Shown here piece after piece: positions 1-10,320 of a stretch of 64,000 nt of DNA. The number at the start of each line of letters is the position of its first letter. The first letter of the stretch is position 1. Origin of the DNA: Tethya wilhelma (lineage: Eukaryota > Porifera > Demospongiae > Tethyida > Tethyidae). Under the pieces are notes generated by a model, which saw only the letters and a list, made by a program, of their open reading frames with translations, was not told the DNA's origin and searched no databases. Position numbers and translations under genes: made by a program. The stretch is taken from contig CAXIPT010000002.1 in assembly GCA_964030475.1 (NCBI GenBank), positions 13,521,267 through 13,585,266 on the forward strand. Reading direction: 5' to 3'.

Positions 1-3000
1 AGTTAACTTGACTTCACCTAGGATCCGTCGTAGATGTGTCTTTACGGACTTGACAGCCGCTTCCCAGAGTCCACCAAAATGAGGGGCATGCTGTGGAATG
101 AACTTCCAAGTGATCTTCTTGTCTAAGAGATAGCGGCTGATGTCATCTTGAGTTGATTGTTGTCGGAGGAAATGATAGAGCTCCTTGAGTTCTCGGGCAG
201 CCCCGATGAAGTTAGTACCATTGTCACTCCATATAAGTGAAGGAAGACCACGTCGAGAAATGAAACGCTTGAGGGAAGCTAGGAATGCTTCTGAGGTTAG
301 ATCAGTCACAAGCTCAAGATGGACTGCCTTGACAGAGAGAGATACGAACACACAAATGTAAGCTTTGACTACTGTAGGCTTACGCACATATCCGTACTTG
401 ATGAGCACAGGCCCAGCGTAGTCAACACCGATCTTGTCGAACACAGAACCAGGAGTGATCCTTTCTACTGGGAGCTGGCCTAACATCTGAGGTTTGGGTC
501 TAGCGGTGTACTTGCGGCAAGTGATGCATTTACGAGCCACTGACTTGATTGCTCTTGGTCCACCAATGATGTAGTAGCGTCTGGAGAGAGAGGCAGCAAG
601 CAGTGTTGGACCGGCATGTAGGAGTCGCAAATGTTCATCACGTATGATCAAATGAGTGAGAGGGTGTTTGCCTTGCAGGATGGCAGGATGCTTGGACTGA
701 TAGGTTAATGTTGTAGATAGCTGCTGTCTGCCACCTACACGAAGCACATCAGAGTCATCTACAAATGGTTGAAGAGGTAGGAGAGAACTAGATTGGGAGA
801 GAGTCTGCTTGTGCTTGAGTGTCGCCAAATCTGTTTCGAAGTAAGCAGATTGAATGATTTTGAGCCAATAATTTTCTGCTGCTTGTAGCTCCATGGTCGT
901 CAAATGGGCTTTCTTGTGGTCTGCTGGAGTTTTAGCCTTGCAATTATCAATGAAACGAAGTGTCCAGGCAGTGACGCGTTTCAACTGGTCAAAGCTGGAG
1001 AATCTGTCACCTGAGATAATCGGAGAAAGAGGTTGTGCGACTGTGAGTAAGCATGTCTCCCTTTCGTCAAGTTCCTGTTGGTTTGGGGGGAGAGGCAGAT
1101 TCTCTGGCCATTGAGAAGGGCATTGCTTGAGCCAAGATGGTCCATTCCACCAGAGAGAATGATCCAAGAGTTCTGAGGGATAGAGTCCTCTGGAAGCACA
1201 GTCAGCAGGGTTGTCGGCTGAACGAACATGTCTCCACTTGTCTGGAGGAATGAGATCAATGATTGTGGAAATGCGATTTCCCACATAGGTTTTGAAGCGT
1301 TTCGGACTCCCATCCAACCAATTTAGTACAATTGTGCTGTCAGTCCATGCGTGCACCTTGGAGAGAGGGGTGTCTAGTACTCTTCTGACATGGTGAAGGA
1401 GTCGGGCCAATAGTTGTGCTCCACACAGCTCCAGGCGAGGGATAGTTAGCCTTTTGATGGGTGCTACTTTGCTCTTGGACATCACAAGCGAAATGTGAGT
1501 GTTTCCAGATACATCTGTAATACGTAGGTAGACTACAGCGGCGTAGGCGACTTCCGAGGCGTCAGAAAATCCATGTAGCTCGAGTGATTGCACTTGGGAT
1601 CTCTTGTCAAAGTAGCATCGGGGTATTGCTATCTGGGAGAGCAGGTGTAGCTCAGACCTCCATTGTAGCCAGGTATCATGAACATCATTAGGGACTGGAT
1701 CATCCCAGTCAATCTTGAGCTCCCAGAGTCGCTGCATTAGAATCTTGGCTTTGATTGTAGAGGGAGAAAACCAACCTAATACGTCAAAAGTCTTGGCGAC
1801 ATCAGAAACAAGATTTCGTTTAGTGAGAGATTCCAATTGTGTGAGGGGAGGCACAGTGAGTTTGAAACAGTCCCTTGGAACATTCCATTGGATTCCGAGA
1901 GTCTTTGTGTACTCGTCCTCGGAGGGCATCTCATGATTTGATCTGGAATCCTTGAGATCAGGTGACAGTTGCTGGATGGCTCGTGGGTCACTAGAATTCC
2001 ATTTCCTAAGCAGGAATCCTCCCTTGGAGAAAAGTCCCTGCAGCTGTTGTTGAAGATCAATTGCTTCTTCGATGGAATCAGCTCCAGTGAGGCCATCATC
2101 CACATAGAACGACTTGTCTACGCTCTTTGCTGCAAGGGGGTATTCCAGGGCGAAGTCCGTAGCGTTCTGTTTGACTGCCATGTTAGCTGCAAAGGAGGAA
2201 GCGGAGACTCCGAACGTGACACGAGTCATCCTGTAGTCGAGTAGAGGGTCTTGGGGATTGTTTCGCCACACGAAGCGATGTAGATCTCTATCAGCGAGAG
2301 TTAGCTCCACGGCTCTGTACATCTTGCTGACGTCCGTAGTAAGGGCAACTCGATGTGTGCGGAATTGTAGGAGAACATCAATAAGTGGGGGGTGGATAGT
2401 TGGCCCAACAAGTAGACAGTCATTGAGTGATACTCCAGTGCTAGACTTGGCAGACGCATCGAAAACGACTCGAAGCTTGGTGGTGGTACTGTCTTCCTTG
2501 CGAACAGCATGCATGGGTAGGTAGAATGTTTCTTGTACGGGTTTGTTCAGGTCTGAGCTTGGTACCAGTTCGGCGTGCTCAAGATCCACGTACTCATTCA
2601 TTACAGAAGCAAATTCATTGAACTGACGCTTGGAGTGGAGAGCTCGTTCCAGTGACAAGAATCTTCGCACAGCAGATGATCGTGATTCTCCAAGTGGGTT
2701 TGCTTGGGGATTCTTCGGCAGGGGTACAACAAATCTTCCATGATTGTTTCGTCTGTGAGTCTCAATGAAGTGTTGAACGACAGTACGCTCTTCAGGTGAG
2801 TGATTTGAGGCATCTCTTGGGCATTCCTCAATTTCCCAGAATTTACGAAGGATGTCGTCACCAGAGAGGGTAGTAACGTGGTGGGATGCGATAGTCGAGG
2901 GGATACAGTTGTCTGTTTTTCCAGAGAGAACCCACCCAAATTTCGTTTCAAAGGCAACAGGTGTGCCTGACGGTCCGCTCCGCCGGCCTTGCAACAGTAC

Positions 3001-5064
3001 ATCGGCATATACATCAATTCCTAGCAGTATGTCAATTCGTTTAGGCTGGCCAAAATCAGGATCTGCAAGGTGTAGGCCATTGAGATGACTCCATTTGGTG
3101 TTGAAATGGACAGGTTGAGCAGGTAAATCACAAGTGATTCGAGGAACAACAATGGCTGACAATTGCAATGTCTCAGTGGGTGAGAGTATTGGCGAGATTG
3201 CAAATGTAGTGACTGATTGCAGGGGAGAGCCCCGAGACATTCCTGTGATTCCTGAAATCCTAATGTTCCGTGTGGACAATGGAAGTCGGACTGATTGAGC
3301 CAATCGCTCAGAGATAAATGAAGTTGACGAGCCGGAGTCGAGCAGGCCTCGTGCACGAACTCGGGTGCCATCAGGTGCATGAACCAACATCTGGCATGTC
3401 ATGAGTAGTGTGCTCCCAGAATTCGATTGAGTGAAGCTTGTGACCGTTGGTGCCACAGCTAGAGATGAACTTTCAACTGACTCTCTATTAGAAGGTGTCT
3501 GATTCCTTTCTTGGGAGGGCTTTGAGTCCACATGGAGCAGGGTATGGTGAGACTTCTGGCACTTTCGGCACCTGTTGCTGCTCCCACAAGACTTTGCAAA
3601 GTGTCCAGGCTTGAGGCAATTGAGACACACGTTGCTTGAGCGAGCAGTAGCCAACATCTTCTCATGAGGGAGTTGTTTGAATTGTGGACAGGCATACAGA
3701 GGGTGTTTCTGTGTCTTGCAGAGGGAGCAATTGGGGGAGGAATCCACCGTCTCAGCCGCTGCTAGTGCTGTGGCTGATCTGGGAAATGACTTCTTCTGTG
3801 TGTGCTGCCTCTTCACCTCGCTGGAGCAGGTCTCTGCTGCCTGTGCTCGAAGACTGAGGAATTTTAGCAGGTCATCATAGTGAGGTATTCCCTTAGTCTC
3901 TTGGCTGGTCTTCTGCCATTCGAACATTGTGTCTTTGTCAAGTTTGAGCTCCAAAAGAGCAGTGATGAAGGATCCGGTGGGCTCTTCTTTCATTGCCTTG
4001 AGCGCTCTCAGATGCTGTTGTACAGTGTCGTGAAAACGTCTGAGCTCCTTGCCAGAACCGTCTTTTAAACTGGGTACCTCGTAGATTTTTCTTACATGGG
4101 CTTGATGTAGGATGCGTGGGCGGTCAAAACGAGCCTTGAGTGAATCTATGGCTTCCTGGTATTGGTCTCCAGAATGAGAAAGACCTTCAATGACATTCTT
4201 TGCCGATCCATCTTTCAGCGAGTGGCGAAGGTATACCAACTTCTCAGTGCTAGAGATGTCAGAGCGCTTGTCGACAGATATACTGAATTGCTCCCAGAAA
4301 GTTTGCCAATGCAACAATTCACCGTCGAACATTGGAACATCAATTTTGGGGAGTTTCACTCCGCGAGTTTCCGAAGCAGATCTAGCCGGGAGAGGAGTTG
4401 TGGCATCTGATGAAGCAGTGGAGTCTGACGTTGGGGTTAGGAACATGAGCTTCTTGACCTTCACTGAGAGGTCAAAGAGGTTGTCCTCTTGTTTCTGTGT
4501 GTTGCTCAAGAGGGGGTCTGATAGATCTGCTGTTATGACGAGAATCTCATTTCTGAGCTCCGAGATTTCCCTCTTGAGATCGACTAGGTGCTCTTGATAG
4601 AGGTAAACGAGATGAACATCACTGCCATCATCCTTGAGATTGGTGATCTTCTCGTGAATTGACACGAGTCTTGCTTGCATTTGGGCTGAACGGCGCTCAA
4701 GGATACCACGCTTGGGTGTTGTTGGTGAACCATCAGTGGTGCTGGGTGGTGGTGTGACAGCAGAGGTCATCAAGGCTTGAAGCCTGACATCGAGATCCAA
4801 TACTTCATCATCGTGAGCATCAAGAGTGTCTTGCTCCGCAGTGAGCTGCTCTTCAGCCTCTGTTACATCAAGGATCGCGAAGTGTCGGGTCTTGTAGTCA
4901 CTATCAAGATTCTCAAGGCGTTTGGTGAGTTGTAGAGCACGGGCAGCAACAGTGGGGCTTGGACCCTCTGCTTCCAGTTCGGTTATCTTTGTGGCAAGCT
5001 TGGTGATACTGCCCTTGATAGCACCCCTCCTCCTCTTGAGAGCAGGCAAATCAGGGGTAGCCAT
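1..5064 (-). CDS. BEL/Pao retrotransposon gag-pol polyprotein (3' end off window)
   Basis: A single minus-strand frame runs from the ATG at 5064 to base 1, 1688 codons without a stop. It is the polyprotein of a BEL/Pao LTR retrotransposon. Order seen: N-terminal coiled region; DUF1759-like gag around residues 250-390; zinc knuckle CX2CX4HX4C starting at C480; aspartic protease with LLDSGSS (D576); reverse transcriptase with YVDD at 987-990; RNase H-like segment with FSDAS at about 1166-1170; integrase HHCC zinc region (C1513) and catalytic candidates D1548, D1614 and E1668. It reads gag, capsid-binding, processing, copying and integration functions in one protein. The start was chosen because it is the first ATG after the LTR and primer site, and coiled gag-like sequence follows directly. 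The C-terminal end and 3' LTR lie outside the window. The unbroken frame suggests a young, possibly active copy. Confidence 0.95.
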   Translation of the reverse strand, partial: MATPDLPALKRRRGAIKGSITKLATKITELEAEGPSPTVAARALQLTKRLENLDSDYKTRHFAILDVTEAEEQLTAEQDTLDAHDDEVLDLDVRLQALMTSAVTPPPSTTDGSPTTPKRGILERRSAQMQARLVSIHEKITNLKDDGSDVHLVYLYQEHLVDLKREISELRNEILVITADLSDPLLSNTQKQEDNLFDLSVKVKKLMFLTPTSDSTASSDATTPLPARSASETRGVKLPKIDVPMFDGELLHWQTFWEQFSISVDKRSDISSTEKLVYLRHSLKDGSAKNVIEGLSHSGDQYQEAIDSLKARFDRPRILHQAHVRKIYEVPSLKDGSGKELRRFHDTVQQHLRALKAMKEEPTGSFITALLELKLDKDTMFEWQKTSQETKGIPHYDDLLKFLSLRAQAAETCSSEVKRQHTQKKSFPRSATALAAAETVDSSPNCSLCKTQKHPLYACPQFKQLPHEKMLATARSSNVCLNCLKPGHFAKSCGSSNRCRKCQKSHHTLLHVDSKPSQERNQTPSNRESVESSSLAVAPTVTSFTQSNSGSTLLMTCQMLVHAPDGTRVRARGLLDSGSSTSFISERLAQSVRLPLSTRNIRISGITGMSRGSPLQSVTTFAISPILSPTETLQLSAIVVPRITCDLPAQPVHFNTKWSHLNGLHLADPDFGQPKRIDILLGIDVYADVLLQGRRSGPSGTPVAFETKFGWVLSGKTDNCIPSTIASHHVTTLSGDDILRKFWEIEECPRDASNHSPEERTVVQHFIETHRRNNHGRFVVPLPKNPQANPLGESRSSAVRRFLSLERALHSKRQFNEFASVMNEYVDLEHAELVPSSDLNKPVQETFYLPMHAVRKEDSTTTKLRVVFDASAKSSTGVSLNDCLLVGPTIHPPLIDVLLQFRTHRVALTTDVSKMYRAVELTLADRDLHRFVWRNNPQDPLLDYRMTRVTFGVSASSFAANMAVKQNATDFALEYPLAAKSVDKSFYVDDGLTGADSIEEAIDLQQQLQGLFSKGGFLLRKWNSSDPRAIQQLSPDLKDSRSNHEMPSEDEYTKTLGIQWNVPRDCFKLTVPPLTQLESLTKRNLVSDVAKTFDVLGWFSPSTIKAKILMQRLWELKIDWDDPVPNDVHDTWLQWRSELHLLSQIAIPRCYFDKRSQVQSLELHGFSDASEVAYAAVVYLRITDVSGNTHISLVMSKSKVAPIKRLTIPRLELCGAQLLARLLHHVRRVLDTPLSKVHAWTDSTIVLNWLDGSPKRFKTYVGNRISTIIDLIPPDKWRHVRSADNPADCASRGLYPSELLDHSLWWNGPSWLKQCPSQWPENLPLPPNQQELDERETCLLTVAQPLSPIISGDRFSSFDQLKRVTAWTLRFIDNCKAKTPADHKKAHLTTMELQAAENYWLKIIQSAYFETDLATLKHKQTLSQSSSLLPLQPFVDDSDVLRVGGRQQLSTTLTYQSKHPAILQGKHPLTHLIIRDEHLRLLHAGPTLLAASLSRRYYIIGGPRAIKSVARKCITCRKYTARPKPQMLGQLPVERITPGSVFDKIGVDYAGPVLIKYGYVRKPTVVKAYICVFVSLSVKAVHLELVTDLTSEAFLASLKRFISRRGLPSLIWSDNGTNFIGAARELKELYHFLRQQSTQDDISRYLLDKKITWKFIPQHAPHFGGLWEAAVKSVKTHLRRILGEVKLT

Positions 5065-5504
5065 GATCCAATCTGTTACTGAGTTAATCAGCTAATGAGC
5101 AATAATAATGAGGTCTAAGTTGACCACAGGTATTTCGTGGCGAAGTGAGACAAGATAATTAATCAATTCAGATTCACAGAGTTGCAATCTTAGTCAGCTG
5201 CATCAACAGCTGGGTGATTTGTGTGAAGATACAACAAATGTAGTTGGGTGAACAGTTAATATGCAAGTAGCAATAGTTGCACACCTTTGTGTGAAGAACA
5301 ACAAATTGAGTCAATGGATTGTGTGCACACAGGCCTGCGTGATTAACAAATGCACCCTTGTGCAGCAGAACGAGCAATCATGTACAAATGTGCACCTTTG
5401 TGCAGAATTAATCGTGCACCCTTGTGCAGAGACAATTGAGCTTGGTAGGACTGTTACAGCGACAAGAAAGAACCAGTTCAACAACAAACGATTCGTTGAG
5501 TGTA
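5065..5504 (-). other. BEL/Pao 5' leader with GTGCAC-rich repeats
   Basis: This is the untranslated leader between the primer-binding site and the polyprotein ATG. It has no convincing gene. Between about 5275 and 5430 the + strand repeats an imperfect motif of the type TGCACCYTTGTGCAG at least four times. Each copy is a small dyad because GTGCAC and its near-complement TTGTGCA face each other. Confidence 0.6.
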
Positions 5505-5521
5505 TCCGGCTCGAAGGACCA
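5505..5521 (-). promoter_or_regulatory. Primer-binding site, tRNA-Tyr type
   Basis: The + strand reads TCCGGCTCGAAGGACCA, which equals the 3' end of metazoan tRNA-Tyr including CCA (recalled sequence). The minus-strand element RNA would therefore pair with that tRNA to prime minus-strand DNA synthesis. It sits directly inside the LTR, as expected. Confidence 0.8.
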
Positions 5522-5744
5522 TAAATGTGTCGAGCTCTTTCTTGTTGAGCAAATTGCATTAAGTTACTAATGATAGTCAAGTGAGCTAGAGACAGGCTCC
5601 TAGTTGAACAACCAACTGCTAAGAAAGCAGACAAAGATTGACTTCACTGAATAACTTAACCAAATTTTAATATTACACAACAAATTACAAGAGAGATCAA
5701 ACTAGTCAATAGCAACAACAGCATATAGCTATTCAGTAACAACA
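5522..5744 (-). repeat. 5' LTR of the BEL/Pao element
   Basis: On the minus strand the repeat begins TGTTGTTACTGAAT at 5744 and reaches the primer-binding site at about 5522. It is called as an LTR because a near-identical copy in the opposite orientation lies at 9053-9285 next to integrase sequence of the same family. The exact inner boundary is uncertain by several bases, since the second copy keeps homology into the first bases of the primer site. Confidence 0.8.
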
Positions 5745-6045
5745 AGTACACATGGAGAGCAAGAACTAGTACAAATCACGGACTTAAATACAAATATAGA
5801 GATGACAAAACCGGTTTTTCCAGTGCATACAAATAATTCAAATAAGTAAGACCTATTACAAAGAAACCAGTATAACCAGTGTCCATAGCATGACATGGCA
5901 ATGTGGTGCCAGGTGGCATAGTGGTGAAAGGTGACAAACCAAATTGCAAACACACATGTGAGATCAGACCTTATCATGCAGATATTCAAATACATTGTTT
6001 ACACTACAGTCCATATATGGTAAGGGTAACAGTCAAAGGATGATC
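5745..6045. other. Intergenic, nothing recognised
   Basis: AT-rich sequence between the retrotransposon LTR and the stop codon of the SDR gene. I see no gene. It may hold the 3' UTR of the SDR gene. Confidence 0.4.
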
Positions 6046-6829
6046 CTAGCAACATAATTTGTTTACATGTGGTACATTAACGTGTGAGCATAGACACTTT
6101 TCCTTGCTGTTCTCCTTACGTGCTTTAAACCGTTTCACCAACTCTCGGATGTACTCCTCCATTGAAGGAGTGGGAGGACCCACTTCCAGTAGCTTGTACG
6201 TTTCAGCTAGTGTGGTTTCACCCACCACCTCCATCTTGAAGTCCAGTAGCTCCATCACCTCGGGGGTCATGTCAGCTCCAATTGGAGCCCACCCAAATGT
6301 CTTGGCAAAGAACACATTCACCTTTGTAAGCATACTCAACTGCCATTTGGGCATGTCAGAAATGTGATTGGGCCACGTGGGAAGAGACAAGAAACTCTTC
6401 CACGACATTTCCTCTCCATAAAGCAGCAGCACCTTTCCTGCAATCTCTGGCTTCTCACAAGTAGCTAGCTGCTTCTCTGCATTTACAAACGCTCTTGCAG
6501 CATACTCAACAGGCATGAACGAGCACGGTAGGACATTGGGCATTGGTGAGGAGGTGACCTTGCCCGAGAGGAGCTGGTTGAGAAAGTCGTTGTTCAGTCC
6601 GATCATGTGTGCCGGGCGTATTGCACACGTCTTTAAACCATCCGATCCGTTAGCTTTTAAAATCTCTTCTTCACTTGAAAAGAAGGCGTTCATAAAGGAC
6701 CTCATTATTTCACTTTTGATCTTGCCCTGCGTGCGTGGAGCTGAAACATGGACAAGGTTCTTTACACTAGCTTCCTTTGCAGCTCGTACGAGGTTATCAA
6801 AACGATAACATGTATGATTTGAGAAGTAT
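6046..6829 (-). pseudogene. 3-beta-HSD-like SDR, 3' part only
   Basis: The frame from about 6829 down to the stop at 6046 encodes the C-terminal two thirds of a 3-beta-hydroxysteroid dehydrogenase/NSDHL-like extended SDR, NAD(P)-dependent oxidoreductases of steroid or sterol metabolism. Supporting blocks are the strand DNLVRAAKEASVKNLVHVSA, the ANG-x-GLKTCAIRP strand followed by an I/MIG turn, and a substrate-domain tail. The N-terminal Rossmann GxxGxxG region is absent: upstream of about 6815 similarity stops and I find no convincing splice acceptor. Where family members have the catalytic YxxxK, about 15 and 11 residues before the N of KANG, this protein has F and F. So it is 5' truncated, or has remote 5' exons, and is probably not catalytic. 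A conserved-looking ~240 codons without a stop argues against great age. Confidence 0.6.
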
Positions 6830-7339
6830 TGTACAGATAGGTAAGGTACATGTATTTATACTTGTCAGGAAAATTTAGTAGAGTATAAAAGAATGAGTAA
6901 GAATTTATTGCTGGAAATTTTTGAAAATACAAATTTTGATTTAGGGATTTATATTGGCATTGTATTAAAGAAAATTCAAGAATTGAAATAAGACATGGAT
7001 ATTCTTTTTAATTGTAATAGAATCATATATATTTTTCATGTTTATATGAAGCCATAATTTCTTAAAAGGCAGATAATTCATAGCAATGTAAACACTCTAC
7101 AACTTCTCATGAAACAACAATATCATTGACTCAGAGGTCTCTCTATCCCCCTCTGGGTTCATGCATTTTAAATTCCAGACTCTGCATGAGTGATTCATTT
7201 ATAACAGTCACGGTCTATAGGTGTATCATATATCTATACGTTTTAGGGGGAGGGCTATAGTTACACATCCTATCATCAGTTAGTTTTCTGACAAACACTA
7301 GTTGCCATATAATATATTGTACTATATATATGCGTCACA
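6830..7339. other. AT-rich spacer
   Basis: No coding signal seen. On the minus strand a TATAAATA string near 6850 lies upstream of the SDR fragment, but no in-frame ATG follows it, so I do not call it a promoter. Confidence 0.4.
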
Positions 7340-8068
7340 GCGGCGTGCAGTTGCATATTTTCCTGACGAGAGACATTTTTCCTGACACACACTTAGTCTA
7401 TCTCTTATACCTATTATAGGTCTACATATGCATGCCATATATGGAGGGGGGAAGTACTCATTTTACTGACGAGAGACATTTTTCCTGACACACACTTATA
7501 GTCTATCTCTTAGTACCTATAGGTATACATATGCATGTATGGAGGGGGGAAGTACTCATTTTCCTGACGAGAGACATTTTTCCTGACATACACTTATAGT
7601 CTATCTCTTAGTACCTATAGGTATACATATGCATGTATGGAGGGGGGAAGTACTCATTTTCCTGACGAGAGACATTTTTCCTGACACACACTTATAGTCT
7701 ATCTCTTAGTACCTATAGGTATACATATGCATGTATGGAGGGGGAAGTACTCATTTTACTGACAAGAGACATTTTTCCTGACACACACTTATAGTCTATC
7801 TCTTAGTACCTATAGGTATATACATATGCATGTATGGAGGGGGAAGTACTCATTTTCCTGACGAGAGACATTTTTCCTGACACACACTTAGTATCTCTTA
7901 GTACCTATAGGTATATACATATGCATGTATGGAGGGGGGAAGTACTCATTTTCCTGACGAGAGACATTTTTCCTGACACACACTTAGTCGATCTCTTACA
8001 TATGCATGTATGGAGGGGGGAAGTACTCATTTTCCTGACGAGAGACATTTTTCCTGACCAGTGCTTTC
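7340..8068. repeat. Minisatellite, ~98-bp unit, 8 copies
   Basis: The core GAGAGACATTTTTCCTGACA recurs at 7368, 7471, 7569, 7667, 7764 (one mismatch), 7863, 7959 and 8040, giving spacings of 103, 98, 98, 97, 99, 96 and 81 bp. Each unit also contains ACATATGCATGTATGG followed by a G run. The repeating peptides in its reading frames are by-products of the repeat. Confidence 0.9.
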
Positions 8069-8095
8069 TCTACAAGTACTCAAGAAAAGTCTAAG

Positions 8096-9052
8096 ANCAA
8101 ACTTGACAAAGACACAATGTTCGAATGGCAGAAGACCAGCCAAGAGACTAAGGGAATACCTCACTACGATGACCTGCTAAAATTCCTCAGTCTTCGAGCA
8201 CAAGCAGCAGAGACCTGCTCCAACGAGGTGAAGAGGCAGCACACACAGAAGAAGAATTCATTTCCCAGATCAGCTACAGCACTAGGAGCGGCTGAGACGG
8301 TGGATTCCTCCTCCAATTACTCCCTCTGCAAGACACAAAAACCTCCTCCAATTGCTCCCTCTGCAAGACACAAAAACCTCCTCCAATTGCTCCCTCTGCA
8401 AGACACAAAAACCTCCTCCAATTGCTCCCTCTGCAAGACACAAAAACCTCCTCCAATTGCTCCCTCTGCAAGACACAAAAACACCCTCTGTATGCCTGTC
8501 CACAATTCAAACAGCTCCCTCATGAGAAGATGTTGGCTACTGCTCGCTCAAGCAACGCGTGTCTCAATTGCCTCAAGCCTGGGTACTTTGCAAAGTCTCC
8601 AGCTCCCAGTAGAAAGGATCACTCCTGGTTCTGTGTTCAAAAAGATCGGTGTTGACTACGCTGGGCCTGTGCTCATCAAGTACCGATATGTGCGTAAGCC
8701 TACAATAGTCAAAGCTTACATTTGTGTGTTCGTATCTCTCTCGGTCAAGGCAGTCCATCTTGAGCTTGTGACTGATCTAACCTCAGAAGCATTCCTAGCT
8801 TCCCTCAAGCGTTTCATTTCTCAACGTGGTCTTCCTTCACTTATATGGAGTGACAATGGTACTAACTTCATCGGGGCTGCCTGAGAACTCAAGGAGCTCT
8901 ATCATTTCCTCCGACAACAATCAACTAAAGATGACATCAGCCGCTATCTCTCAGACAAGAAGATCACTTGAAAGTTCATTCCACAGCATGCCCCTCATTT
9001 TGGTGGACTCTGGGAAGCAGCTGTAAAGTCCGTAAAGACACATCTACTATAC
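8096..9052 (+). pseudogene. Internally deleted BEL/Pao copy (gag joined to integrase)
   Basis: From just after the unresolved base at 8097, + strand sequence matches the gag part of the element at 1-5064 (FEWQKTSQETKGIPHYDD) through the zinc-knuckle region to about 8597. It then jumps directly into the integrase (PVERITPGSVF, VDYAG, IWSDNGTNFIG), losing protease, reverse transcriptase and RNase H, about 3.1 kb. A 35-bp unit is repeated five times within gag, shifting the frame. The junction happens to bring integrase back into the frame that began in gag, so one 255-codon frame (8117-8884) spans both, although the zinc-knuckle stretch is read in the wrong frame. A stop follows at 8882-8884, and the integrase tail is cut before the LTR at 9053. 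It cannot encode replication functions. Confidence 0.85.
8314..8488 (+). repeat. 35-bp tandem repeat inside gag
   Basis: CCAATTGCTCCCTCTGCAAG recurs with exact 35-bp spacing (CAATT at 8314, 8349, 8384, 8419, 8454). The full-length relative has one copy, in the segment encoding the first Cys pair before the zinc knuckle. Since 35 is not a multiple of three, each added copy changes the frame. Confidence 0.9.
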
Positions 9053-9285
9053 TGGTTGTTACTGAATAGCTACTGTTGTTTCTATTGACTAGTTTGATCT
9101 CTCTTGTAATTTGTTGTGTAAGATTAAAATTTGGTTAAGTTGTTCAGTGAAGTCAATCTTTGTCTGCTTTCTTAGCAGTTGGTTGTTCAACTAGGAGCCT
9201 GTCTCTAGCTCACTTGACTATCATTAGTAACTTAATGCAATTTGCTCAACAAGAAAGAGCTCAACATATTTATGGTCCATAGATT
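9053..9285 (+). repeat. LTR of the deleted BEL/Pao copy
   Basis: Starts TGGTTGTTACTGAATAGC and aligns along its length with the reverse complement of 5522-5744, with small indels and substitutions. It lies 3' of truncated integrase, so it is the 3' LTR of the plus-oriented derivative. Confidence 0.8.
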
Positions 9286-9412
9286 TGTTGAGGGCTCCAC
9301 AAGCCTTTGACCTTACTCGTAAATGAAAGCTTGACTGTAACCCACCACCATGCAAAAAAGGAAAATCTGTCTTAATTGCTTATAGCTTATAAGAAGCAGG
9401 TAATGATTTACC

Positions 9413-10320
9413 ATGACGAGTCCATCTTCAGCGGGTATGAAGCTCAAACATGGATGTGGGGATCAGCTGACAAGGAAAACAAAGGGTAGTGGGATCATGG
9501 TATCAGACTTCATTGATGAAAACAATGGTTATTTATGCTTGAAGGATGAGAACTGTAAGGTGCATGCACAGGCCATTGATCCCACTTTTCCCAAGCAAGT
9601 AAGAGAATTGTTTTTTAAGTATGGTGCGGCAAAATCAGGATATTTGACTGCAGAGAAGCTCATGGCACATACAGATCAAGAGAGCTACAAAGATCACAGA
9701 GTTTAAATATCATCCTGCGATGCACACAGTTGTGCGGCTCTTTGATCAGAGCGGTTGCCAGATGCTCTCAATGTAAATAAAATGAATGTGAAGCCTGGTA
9801 GAGAGCAATTAAGCTGTCATGAGGGACTCTGTTCGGGCTCAAAGAATGGTTGATGACAATGGGATACATAAAGGAATGAATAAAGTTCTCAAGGAACGCG
9901 GAACCAACACTTCAACCTTAAATTAAATGGTCTGCATGGATATGTGTATCATCCTTGCAAACCATGAGGACTTCCCAATGGAGAAGACCATTGTGGAGTA
10001 CTTTTTTTGAGGGTAGACGTCATCCTGTCTACTTTGTCACAAAATTCCATTGCAAAATGAACCCTATTGAATGTGTTTGGGGTCAAGCAATATGTACACA
10101 TGAACCTAACTTCACCTTCACTGGATCAAGAAACATCATCGAACCTGCCCTTGATTCCGTAACAGTTGAAAAGATCAGAAAATATTTTCATAAGGCTTGG
10201 GACTAGGAACAGGCATACAGAAAGGGACACGAAGCTGGTAAAATGGTTGAACAGGTAGTGAAGAAGTTCATGTCTCACTGTAGGATCTTTTCTGAAATCA
10301 GCAATAGAATGTTGGGACAT
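9413..10320 (+). pseudogene. DDE transposase pseudogene (NPIE-type, IS630/Tc1-like)
   Basis: Conserved blocks appear in order but in different frames: a central block with GSGIMVSDFIDENNGYL (9413-9706), a degenerate stretch with DALNVNKMNVKPG near 9755-9800, and a C-terminal block with KFHCKMNPIECVWGQA at about 10040-10090 and ALDSVTVEKIRKYF, followed after an in-frame stop by YRKGHEAGKMVEQVVKKF. The NPIE-x-VW motif marks the last catalytic acid of this DDE endonuclease group. Several stops and frame changes make it a dead copy. No inverted ends were located. Confidence 0.75.

Noticed and set aside
7340..8068. Regular spacing suggested a CRISPR array
   Set aside because: Units are ~98 bp and alike over their whole length, so there are no unique spacers, and the genome is eukaryotic.
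7834..8094. Open frame of repeated GEVLIFLTRDIFPDTHL peptide
   Set aside because: It simply reads the ~98-bp minisatellite; unit spacing is variable and no homology or start context supports a protein.
8274..8523. Minus-strand frames with GSNWRRFLCLAE-type repeats
   Set aside because: Shadows of the 35-bp tandem repeat within gag.
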